NCBI GenBank assembly: GCA_030044075.1
Contig: JASHWM010000200.1
Coordinates: 1-5,390, forward strand
Source: Candidatus Rhabdochlamydia sp.
GTDB taxonomy: Bacteria > Chlamydiota > Chlamydiia > Chlamydiales > Rhabdochlamydiaceae
Reading direction: 5' to 3'
Length of the DNA stretch: 5,390 nt
In this document: positions 1-5,390 of the stretch, piece by piece
Layout: every line of letters begins with the position of its first letter
Numbering within the stretch: position 1 is the stretch's first letter
Program-made: the position numbers and the translations under genes
Notes under the pieces: generated by a model
What the model was told of the DNA's origin: nothing
The model's database searches: none
The model's input: the letters and a program-made list of their open reading frames with translations, nothing else

Positions 1-846
1 AAAGCAAAGCATATTATTGAAAGAAATTGCAGGCTAAATGAAGAACAAATGGAAAGCCTCTTATCTAATACTGAAGCAGACCTGGAAAAGTTCTATAAAG
101 TTATCGCTGAATATTATCTCCATCTCAAAGAACCACATCCTCATTTAGACGTTCTCTCTGATGAAACCATAAAACACCTCTTTTTTAGGATCTCGGACCA
201 AACGGGTAAAACAAAGGCCTATGTTCTTGGAGCAATACACTCCACACCTGTATCATTTCTAAGATTCCGAAAAGTAATAAGGCAAGCACTCCATGAATCA
301 ACCAGCGTCCTCCTAGAAGAAAATCGCGTGCGAAAAGAATCGATTGACCAGGTTTATTCCCATAATGGAGAGTTCGGATGGGTTCCCGATCTAAACGAGT
401 ATCACGCTTTTTTTGATGGGCAGTTTCTTTGCGAAGGCCTGGAAAAAGACAAATGGATTGTAGGCCTTGAAGATAAAGCAATAGAAAAAGGAAAAATCAA
501 GTGGAATCAAATGGACCACATAAAAAAGGGTTTGAATAAGAAGGAAACCGAAGATCAATTAAATAGGTTGCAGCATAAGATCTTTCGCAGCGGAAGTTTG
601 CAAACTCTGCAAGATGAACTCTTCCCTTTCCTCGTCTCTTTATTTGAAGATGAAACGACCTTTGTCCTAGAACTTCACACTAAAAGAAATATCGTCCAAT
701 TTGATGAGACCGACCGCTTTTTAAAAGAGCACCCAGATGAGGTCTCTTTTATTGTCGTTGGAATGGCGCATCTTGTCGACTATAAGGAGTCAAAAGGCCT
801 TCTAACTCTTCTTGAAAAGAAAGGCTATACCACAGAGCAGCTCTAA
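1..846 (+). CDS. TraB/GumN (TIKI-like) family protein, probably 5'-partial
   Basis: Numbering is from the ATG at 49 (265 codons, stop TAA 844-846). Seen: a first GxxH motif, GAIH at residues 61-64 after a hydrophobic strand (YVL); a LLEEN stretch at 88-92; an ELHTKRN segment at 208-214; and a second GxxH motif, VGMAHL at 237-242, followed by GLLTLLEKKGY at 250-260. This order (GxxH, acidic segment, RN, GxxH plus GLLxLLxxxGY) is the layout of the TraB/GumN/TIKI family, whose members are proposed metal-dependent proteases; the bacterial substrates are mostly unknown. No signal peptide or membrane segment is visible from the ATG at 49. That ATG lacks a clear Shine-Dalgarno sequence, and the same frame stays open with plausible coding sequence back to base 1, so the real start is probably upstream and residues 1-16 of the window's frame belong to the protein. 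It converges on the deiminase-like gene at 854. Family call is fairly sure; function is not. Confidence 0.8.
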   Translation, partial: KAKHIIERNCRLNEEQMESLLSNTEADLEKFYKVIAEYYLHLKEPHPHLDVLSDETIKHLFFRISDQTGKTKAYVLGAIHSTPVSFLRFRKVIRQALHESTSVLLEENRVRKESIDQVYSHNGEFGWVPDLNEYHAFFDGQFLCEGLEKDKWIVGLEDKAIEKGKIKWNQMDHIKKGLNKKETEDQLNRLQHKIFRSGSLQTLQDELFPFLVSLFEDETTFVLELHTKRNIVQFDETDRFLKEHPDEVSFIVVGMAHLVDYKESKGLLTLLEKKGYTTEQL

Positions 847-851
847 TTTTA

Positions 852-865
852 GATCACATGTGATC
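852..865. repeat. Perfect 14-base palindrome at the convergent gene junction
   Basis: GATCACATGTGATC reads the same on both strands. It starts six bases after the stop of the TraB-like gene and includes the stop codon of the opposing gene (TGA, complement of 854-856). It could fold as a short hairpin (5 bp, CATG loop) in either transcript, or be a protein-binding dyad. No U-rich tract follows on either strand, so it is not a convincing intrinsic terminator. Confidence 0.4.
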
Positions 866-2908
866 ATCATTAGTAGAGGAAAAACTGAGATCTTCACCTA
901 ACATCCCGTCGATCTTTTTGAACAACCACCCAAGTCTTTCTTCAACCTCTTCGGAAATAAGACCGTTCATCTCCATGGTCATACAATGCATCCCGCCAAA
1001 ACGGGTCATTTTTTCGTTGGCATGCACATAAGGAAGCCCCCCGCCATATTTGGGCTCTCCAGAAGAAGGCCTTCCAATAAAATAGACCCGGTTTATCCCC
1101 TTGGCATACAGGCTCTCTGCAAATTTGGCTTGGAGATGATGATCAATAGAACTGATAGACCCCATGGTAATGCAATATGTCTCGCCTTGTGGGTTTGCCC
1201 CAAAAACGCAATTGATATAGGCTGCTCTGGTAAGATGGGCAAAAAAGTCTCCGCCCTGAGCTAGGTCCAGATGATACACTCCGGGGACAAAGCAAACGTT
1301 AAACCCTGCGAGCTTGAGCTGCAGCCCGATGTGTTTCACCTGTTCGCTAAACTTTTCTGTCATGAACTTGGCCTTTCCCAGATAATTTTCTATATACTCT
1401 TTTTCTTGCAAAGAGACGGCCTTTTTTAATAAGTCTTCGAGGATCTGCACAGTTTGTTCGTAGTCCTGAATAAACATAAGGCCATTTGGCCCTGGCGCAA
1501 GGAACATATCGAGATGGTACTCCGCCTGCATTTCATAAGGATCCCCCACAACCAGTACCGGTGTTTCGAATTCCGTTGAAAATTTGGCGATCAGCTCACG
1601 ATAGCCAATGACAGCGGCAAGGGCAACAGCATCGGGGTGGTACATCGAAAATTCGAAATAGATACCGGATCGGACAAATGCCTCGAGCATCATTAGACGT
1701 TCTTCTAACATCTCACTTTTCTCTTTGGGAGAATACTGATCGAACTTATTTTTCAAACAAGCCAGGTTTTCCTGGATTATACTTGATGCCCTAAGGATAA
1801 AATTGATCTGGATATTTGCTTGGCCGGAAATATAGAACAGCTGACCATATTGGTTCCTGGCAAAGGGCATGTTGCCTGCTTCGAAGTAAAAGAAAGACTC
1901 CTCAATTCCTTTTCTTTTTAAGTCGGACAAAACATCCGGGTACCTCGCTACATGGCCCATTGGATGCTGTCCTTCAGTTCTATTGAAAAAACAGTGGTGG
2001 AGCTTCCAAAAGGCATCATCAAGCTCAACTTTTCGAGGCATTAATATCCTGCCTGATGGAGTTATTACAAAAAGGTCGCGAAGCCAATAATAAACGCCAA
2101 GGTCCATATTTTCGAACGGGGCTTTGATAGAAAAACCCTCTTTCTTCCCAATAACGGTCAATTCGTGAACAAATTCCTCAGACATGGCCCCAAGGAAAAT
2201 TGTCCTGATCTTCCAGAGCTCATCCGAAGGGAACGCTCCGTTTTTTGGATATGTCCTATTATTTGGAAAAGGAGTGACTGTTTTATTCATAAATGAGGGT
2301 TCGGCATTTTTTAGCCAAGACCGGAGTGAAAGCTCCGTCCTCGGATCGTCTGTCTTTAAAAACTTTGCGCACTCTCGATGGATCTGCTCGGCGCGGGGGT
2401 CAAATCTTCCAAGCAGGTCCAAAGTCCTCATCGCCAAATGTTTTTCCTCTTGGGCTTTTTTGCCCTTCAAAAAAGCCTCTCTCTGGAGGACAATCTGGAC
2501 CAATTCCTTCAAAAAATAAAATTCAGTTACTTTGACAAGTTTTATATATTTCGCCTTCTTGTTGAGAGCATCGTCATCATCAGTAAAATAGGTTGCCAAG
2601 CATTTCAGTCGTGCAATGCTATCTGTGGCAAGACCTGATTCTGTTCGATAGTAGGATCGAAGATACTGAACGAAAAACCTGATCTTTTGAATACTTGATA
2701 GGCAAGTGTCCCTGCTGCTTGTATCAACAAGATCTAGGTCGCTCACTACTGAAATGGAGCGATTTCCAGAAACTACTTCCAAGACGGCCTGACAGCACTT
2801 GGACAGGAATTTTCTATCCGCCGGGATGGCCTCTTCAAAGACCCTTTTTCCACAGACAAAATCTGTTTCAAAGAAATCAAATACATTGGAATGGTTTGTA
2901 ATAGCCAT
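854..2908 (-). CDS. Pentein-fold (arginine/agmatine deiminase-like) protein with novel N-terminal domain, paralogue A
   Basis: 684 aa, ATG at 2908, stop TGA. Not a named family over its full length. Seen: WLRD at 275-278, FEAGN at 342-346, YHLD at 464-467, and GGMHCMT at 638-644. Known: in arginine and agmatine deiminases the catalytic set is Asp, Glu, His-x-Asp and a nucleophilic Cys, the Cys lying in a GGxHCxT context close to the C terminus. Here these map to D278, E343, H465, D467 and C642, all intact. The inferred reaction is hydrolysis or transfer on a guanidino group; whether the substrate is free arginine, agmatine or protein arginine cannot be told. Residues 1-230 form a mostly helical domain I do not recognise, with DRKFLSKCC (31-39), ISVVSDL (52-58) and CAKFL (180-184) shared with paralogue B. 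Residues about 366-450 enlarge the fold between Glu and HxD. No signal peptide or membrane segment, so cytosolic or exported by a signal-independent route. It lies 22 bases behind paralogue B, probably on one transcript. The start has an AT-rich leader without a Shine-Dalgarno; the start matches B in alignment. Confidence 0.72.
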   Translation of the reverse strand: MAITNHSNVFDFFETDFVCGKRVFEEAIPADRKFLSKCCQAVLEVVSGNRSISVVSDLDLVDTSSRDTCLSSIQKIRFFVQYLRSYYRTESGLATDSIARLKCLATYFTDDDDALNKKAKYIKLVKVTEFYFLKELVQIVLQREAFLKGKKAQEEKHLAMRTLDLLGRFDPRAEQIHRECAKFLKTDDPRTELSLRSWLKNAEPSFMNKTVTPFPNNRTYPKNGAFPSDELWKIRTIFLGAMSEEFVHELTVIGKKEGFSIKAPFENMDLGVYYWLRDLFVITPSGRILMPRKVELDDAFWKLHHCFFNRTEGQHPMGHVARYPDVLSDLKRKGIEESFFYFEAGNMPFARNQYGQLFYISGQANIQINFILRASSIIQENLACLKNKFDQYSPKEKSEMLEERLMMLEAFVRSGIYFEFSMYHPDAVALAAVIGYRELIAKFSTEFETPVLVVGDPYEMQAEYHLDMFLAPGPNGLMFIQDYEQTVQILEDLLKKAVSLQEKEYIENYLGKAKFMTEKFSEQVKHIGLQLKLAGFNVCFVPGVYHLDLAQGGDFFAHLTRAAYINCVFGANPQGETYCITMGSISSIDHHLQAKFAESLYAKGINRVYFIGRPSSGEPKYGGGLPYVHANEKMTRFGGMHCMTMEMNGLISEEVEERLGWLFKKIDGMLGEDLSFSSTNDDHM

Positions 2909-2924
2909 AAAAAATTAAATAAAA
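2909..2924 (-). promoter_or_regulatory. AT-only leader before paralogue A, conserved with that of paralogue B
   Basis: The 16 bases immediately before the ATG read TTTTATTTAATTTTTT on the - strand. They match the 16 bases before the paralogue B start at 14 of 16 positions. No purine-rich Shine-Dalgarno is present. The whole spacer between the two genes is only 22 bases, all A or T. The match may be a relic of duplication or a retained translation or promoter element; its low complexity makes chance similarity easier. Confidence 0.4.
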
Positions 2925-2930
2925 AAAATA

Positions 2931-5069
2931 TTAGGAATCATCTTCATCCGAACCATCAGACGACTCATCTACAGAGGAACCTTCGCTGATCGAGCTGAGC
3001 CCATCTGTGACAGTACCTCCTAAACTACCGCCGTTTATCAACTGCATCGCGGCAGCGCCCTTGTCCAGTTCATGCATGTTCAACTCCTCCAGAAACTGAA
3101 GAAGTTTTTCTTCCGTTCCCTCAGGATGCAGATCGGTGATCTCCAGCGATATGCAATGGATCCCCCCATCTCTCCATAATTTCTCGTTGGCATAGACGTA
3201 AGGAAGCCCGCCGGCATAACTTACTTCCCCTACAGTAGGCCTGCCTAAGAAATAGACTTTCTTGACACCATAGCTATGCAAGCTTTCAGCAAATTTCTTT
3301 TCAAAATAGCTTTCAAAATGGGAGACGGACCCCATGGAAATACAATAGATCTCATTTTGCGCATCCAGTCCAAAGATGCAATTGATGTAAGCGGCCTTTG
3401 CAACAGAAGAGTTATCATCGCCCTCAACAAGGTTTAGATGGTACAGACCAGGAACATAGCACACTTTAAAGTCCGAGAGCTGAAGCTGAGCGCCAATATG
3501 CTTGATCTGTTGTTGATATTTTTGTTCCATTAATTTGGCTTTGGTCAAATATTCTTCTAGGTTGTCCCGCTTCTCAAAACTCCAATGGTCTTCACTTAAC
3601 AGCTCTTCCAGGATGGCAACTGTTTGGGAATAATCCTGGACAAAGACCATCCCGTTTGGCGCTGGGATGACAAACAAATCAATATGGAACTCGGCCTGCA
3701 GCTCGTATGGAGGGCCAAGGAACAGCGTCGGCAATTGAAGCTCATTCATAAATTCTGCCCGTAACTGCCTCAAGCCCAGGACCGCTGCTATCACAATATC
3801 GTAAAATGAGACATTTGCAAACTTTGCAATGATCCCGGAACGTATCAGGGCCGGCTGCATGAAGACCATAGCTTCTTGAAAGATTTCCTGAGATTCTTCG
3901 GGAGTGAAAGCCCTCCATTTTTCTTGTAAACCTTGCAAATTTTCATGAATAAGCCGCTCTGCATGCAAGATAAAGCTCATCTGGAGATTGCCCTGACCTG
4001 AAAGATAAAAAAGCTTCCCCTTCTGGTTCCTTCCCAAGGTAAGGTTTCCTCCTTCATAATACACGGAGGCTTCTTCAGCGCCTATTTCCCTTAATTTTTC
4101 CAGGCTATCTGGGTAAAGAACAACCTCGCCCATTAACCAATCTCCACCTAAAGCTGAATAAAAAGAATTATGAGTATCCCAAAACTCCTCGTCAAATGTC
4201 ACGATCTTAGGAATCAAAATCCTTCCTGAAGGAGTGAGGAGGACCATGTCCCGTAGCCAAGCAATACTCTCCTCTTCATTGTTCCAAAAGGGCGTTTCAA
4301 GGGTAAAACCTTCTTTTTCTCCTACCTCTTCAAAATTTTGAACAAATGACCGGCTATTGGTTCCAAGAAAAATTTTACGGATCCTCCATTCGTCCTGCTC
4401 CATGGGGAGCATCTTTCTTAAAGATGCAGGTTCTGCCACTCTTGGCTTAATCTCTTTATAAATTAGGAATGGCGGAGAATTATCACACCATAGTTCCAAT
4501 CCCCTCTTCACATTAGGACTGTTTGTCTGTAAAAACTTTGCACACTGGCAAAAAACTAAATCGACCCTTTGATCGATCCTGCCAAGGAGCTCAAGTGTTT
4601 TCAGAGCTAAGAATTTACTTTCCTCCGGTGCAATCGCAGTATGGTCTTCCGTAAGTTCTCTACAGATGAACCTCACAAGTTGCTTGACAAAGAAAAATTC
4701 TCCGAAATTTGACGACTTGCCAAATGCAACCGTCACTGAGAAGCCAGTGTCAATATCTTCATCATTCAAATGTGTGACCCTGCACTTTAACCGCGCTATG
4801 CTTGACAAGGCTTGGATGTAATCCAATTTATAAAAAGCTTGGATGCGGTCCACAAAAAACTTGATCTTATCAACATCCGAAACTCTTTCGATGGATAGGT
4901 CAGACACGACGGAAATGTCCTGATTTCCTCTGATAATTTGTATTATCGAATAACAGCATTTGGATATGACCTTACGATCAACTTTGACGTTTATATCAAA
5001 AGGTGCAGTATTGTCTATATGCGTTCTCTCGATAAGATCAAAAGAATTTGCAGCGTTCTTTATTATCAT
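2931..5069 (-). CDS. Pentein-fold (arginine/agmatine deiminase-like) protein with novel N-terminal domain and acidic tail, paralogue B
   Basis: 712 aa, ATG at 5069, stop TAA. Alignable with paralogue A from end to end, with clear but far from complete identity. Seen: WLRD at 271-274, YEGGN at 338-342, FHID at 461-464 and GGIHCIS at 635-641, giving the predicted catalytic set D274, E339, H462, D464 and C639. The EGGN form is closer than A's EAGN to the EGG element of known deiminases. The N-terminal domain (1-226) carries DRKVISKCC (31-39), ISVVSDL (52-58), SIARLKC (90-96) and CAKFL (176-180). Unlike A, it ends in a Gly/Ser-rich then Ser/Asp/Glu-rich tail (about 679-712) that should be disordered. 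No signal peptide or membrane segment is seen. It is first in the likely two-gene unit, behind an AT-rich spacer with a candidate promoter. Inferred role: guanidine-group deiminase or transferase of unknown substrate. An inactive pentein-fold binder is less likely because all catalytic residues are kept. Confidence 0.72.
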   Translation of the reverse strand: MIIKNAANSFDLIERTHIDNTAPFDINVKVDRKVISKCCYSIIQIIRGNQDISVVSDLSIERVSDVDKIKFFVDRIQAFYKLDYIQALSSIARLKCRVTHLNDEDIDTGFSVTVAFGKSSNFGEFFFVKQLVRFICRELTEDHTAIAPEESKFLALKTLELLGRIDQRVDLVFCQCAKFLQTNSPNVKRGLELWCDNSPPFLIYKEIKPRVAEPASLRKMLPMEQDEWRIRKIFLGTNSRSFVQNFEEVGEKEGFTLETPFWNNEEESIAWLRDMVLLTPSGRILIPKIVTFDEEFWDTHNSFYSALGGDWLMGEVVLYPDSLEKLREIGAEEASVYYEGGNLTLGRNQKGKLFYLSGQGNLQMSFILHAERLIHENLQGLQEKWRAFTPEESQEIFQEAMVFMQPALIRSGIIAKFANVSFYDIVIAAVLGLRQLRAEFMNELQLPTLFLGPPYELQAEFHIDLFVIPAPNGMVFVQDYSQTVAILEELLSEDHWSFEKRDNLEEYLTKAKLMEQKYQQQIKHIGAQLQLSDFKVCYVPGLYHLNLVEGDDNSSVAKAAYINCIFGLDAQNEIYCISMGSVSHFESYFEKKFAESLHSYGVKKVYFLGRPTVGEVSYAGGLPYVYANEKLWRDGGIHCISLEITDLHPEGTEEKLLQFLEELNMHELDKGAAAMQLINGGSLGGTVTDGLSSISEGSSVDESSDGSDEDDS

Positions 5070-5085
5070 ATAAAATTAAATGAAA
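5070..5085 (-). promoter_or_regulatory. AT-rich leader before paralogue B, conserved with that of paralogue A
   Basis: The 16 bases before the ATG read TTTCATTTAATTTTAT on the - strand, differing from the paralogue A leader at two positions. A second TTTAATTT copy lies directly upstream (complement of about 5083-5090). There is no Shine-Dalgarno, so initiation probably relies on an unstructured leader. Confidence 0.4.
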
Positions 5086-5131
5086 TTAAAAAGTAATATT
5101 TTACAATTAATATCATTAAAAATACATATAA

Positions 5132-5161
5132 ATTATAAAATTAATTAAACTATTTTATTAA
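5132..5161 (-). promoter_or_regulatory. Candidate sigma-70-type promoter for the deiminase-like pair
   Basis: On the - strand a TATAAT hexamer (complement of 5132-5137) lies 18 bases downstream of TTAATA (complement of 5156-5161), which matches TTGACA at four of six positions. It sits about 60 bases before the paralogue B start codon. Because the region is nearly pure A/T, a consensus -10 is expected by chance, so this is only a candidate. Confidence 0.3.
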
Positions 5162-5239
5162 TACAAAGTAAAAAATTAAATTGTAAAAAACAAGTCACTA
5201 TCTAGAGATTGCCACGAGCTAAACTACAAAGAACTTATC

Positions 5240-5275
5240 GAGTAGGAGGTGAGCCGTAAGGCTCACCGTCCTCTC
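5240..5275 (-). ncRNA. Group II intron domain VI with bulged branch-point adenosine
   Basis: On the - strand GAG+AGGA (5275-5269) pairs with TCCT+CTC (5247-5244 and 5242-5240), leaving a single bulged A at 5243. An unpaired C (5268) separates this from a perfect 8-bp distal stem, GGTGAGCC with GGCTCACC, closed by a TTAC loop (5256-5259). The bulged A is the predicted nucleophile for lariat formation. Confidence 0.75.
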
Positions 5276-5277
5276 AC

Positions 5278-5309
5278 ACCACCGTACGTACGGTTCCGTA
5301 TACGGCGGT
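5278..5309 (-). ncRNA. Group II intron domain V (catalytic hairpin)
   Basis: On the - strand ACCGCCGTA pairs with TACGGTGGT (9 bp including one G-U wobble). Above it lies a two-base CG bulge on the 3' side (5288-5287), then a 4-bp stem TACG/CGTA with a GAAC loop. The wobble sits inside a C-G-C triplet at the position of the catalytic AGC/CGC triad; CGC occurs in some bacterial introns such as the group IIC type. At 32 bases it is slightly shorter than the common 34, and the loop is not a standard GNRA. Confidence 0.75.
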
Positions 5310-5390
5310 TCATGAAACTTGAAATACTTTTCTCTGATCGACCAACGATATTAGTCCCAAACCATCGAAGAAAGACTTAGGAAATGCCTC
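5310..5390 (-). CDS. C-terminal end of group II intron reverse transcriptase/maturase (partial)
   Basis: The only frame open from the window edge on this strand gives 26 residues ending in a TGA (complement of 5310-5312) that directly abuts domain V. The segment includes FPKSFFDGLGLISL, which resembles the PK-x-[YF]-F-x-x-LGL stretch found at the extreme C terminus of many bacterial group II intron maturases. The position just 5' of domain V is where a domain IV-encoded ORF should end. The catalytic reverse transcriptase domain lies outside the window, so intactness cannot be judged. The assignment rests mainly on the adjoining intron RNA structure. Confidence 0.55.
   Translation of the reverse strand, partial: EAFPKSFFDGLGLISLVDQRKVFQVS

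Larger units (their letters stand above)
5070..5236. other. AT-rich intergenic spacer between paralogue B and the group II intron
   Basis: This 167-base stretch carries no credible gene. Bases 5070 to about 5190 are extremely AT-rich; 5191-5236 is more mixed and is the 3' exon flank of the intron. It contains a candidate promoter (5132-5161) and a perfect 10-base inverted repeat, TTTTACAATT at 5099-5108 and AATTGTAAAA at 5179-5188, which brackets that promoter. Confidence 0.6.
5237..5390 (-). mobile_element. Group II intron, 3' end (domains V and VI, 3' splice boundary); 5' part outside window
   Basis: Read on the - strand, an open frame resembling a maturase C terminus is followed by a domain V hairpin (5278-5309), a GTGAGAGG linker region, and a domain VI hairpin (5240-5275). 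The intron then ends in CTCGAT, whose last base is the complement of 5237. The terminal AT agrees with the AY ending of group II introns, and a single bulged A (complement of 5243) lies seven bases from the end, as expected for the branch point. The intron is retroelement-mobile through its reverse transcriptase/maturase. The 3' exon is the AT-rich spacer upstream of the deiminase-like pair, so the intron is on the same strand as those genes but does not interrupt them. Confidence 0.8.

Noticed and set aside
185..481. Open frame of 98 codons on the - strand
   Set aside because: Lies wholly antisense to the TraB-like gene, which has clear family motifs; no start signal or recognisable protein.
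986..1264. Open frame of 92 codons on the + strand
   Set aside because: Antisense to the conserved C-terminal catalytic region of paralogue A; explained by codon use of that gene.
2184..2901. Several overlapping open frames of 68-111 codons on the + strand
   Set aside because: They overlap each other in different frames and are antisense to the N-terminal domain of paralogue A, whose conservation with B shows which strand is coding.
3245..3430. Open frame of 61 codons on the - strand
   Set aside because: Out of frame within paralogue B, in a region where the B protein aligns with A.
5192..5246. Short + strand frame reading ...CHELNYKELIE then stop, possible remnant of a transposase or other gene
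   Set aside because: It crosses the predicted intron 3' boundary at 5237 and is too short to assign; part of it is simply the complement of the intron end.
5248..5267. Perfect GGTGAGCC/GGCTCACC hairpin considered as a rho-independent terminator
   Set aside because: No U tract follows on either strand, and it fits as the distal stem of intron domain VI.

Overview
The window holds three long genes and, at its right edge, the tail of a group II intron. The organism is bacterial. Long genes without recognisable Shine-Dalgarno sequences, AT-rich spacers, a TraB/GumN-like protein, a group II intron and eukaryote-reminiscent deiminase-fold proteins would fit an environmental chlamydia (Parachlamydiales/Simkania-like) or another host-associated Gram-negative. 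This is a low-confidence guess from style, not a match to a known genome.

Left (1-846, + strand): a TraB/GumN (TIKI-like) family protein. Its reading frame is open to the left edge, so its true start is probably outside the window. It converges on the next gene with a 7-base gap, and a perfect 14-base palindrome spans the junction.

Centre (854-5069, - strand): two tandem paralogues of 712 aa (upstream, 2931-5069) and 684 aa (downstream, 854-2908), separated by 22 bases. Neither matches a family I can name over its full length. Both carry, in order, a WLRD motif, a [FY]E[AG]GN motif, an HxD motif and a C-terminal GGxHC[MI][TS] motif. These are the signature elements of the guanidine-modifying pentein fold (arginine deiminase, agmatine deiminase, protein-arginine deiminase). 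All expected catalytic residues (Asp, Glu, His, Asp, Cys) are present in both copies. Each also has a conserved N-terminal domain of about 230 residues that I do not recognise, and an enlarged helical segment between the Glu and HxD motifs. The pair looks like a bicistronic unit made by duplication; even the bases just before the two start codons are conserved.

Right (5070-5390): an AT-rich, gene-free spacer with a possible promoter for the paralogue pair, then the 3' end of a group II intron on the - strand. The intron shows domain V, domain VI with a bulged branch-point A, and a 3' boundary at 5237. It is preceded by what is probably the last 26 codons of the intron-encoded reverse transcriptase/maturase, which runs off the window.

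How they work together: the two deiminase-like proteins probably share a transcript and related chemistry on arginine-like substrates. Nothing in the sequence links the TraB-like protein or the intron functionally to them.
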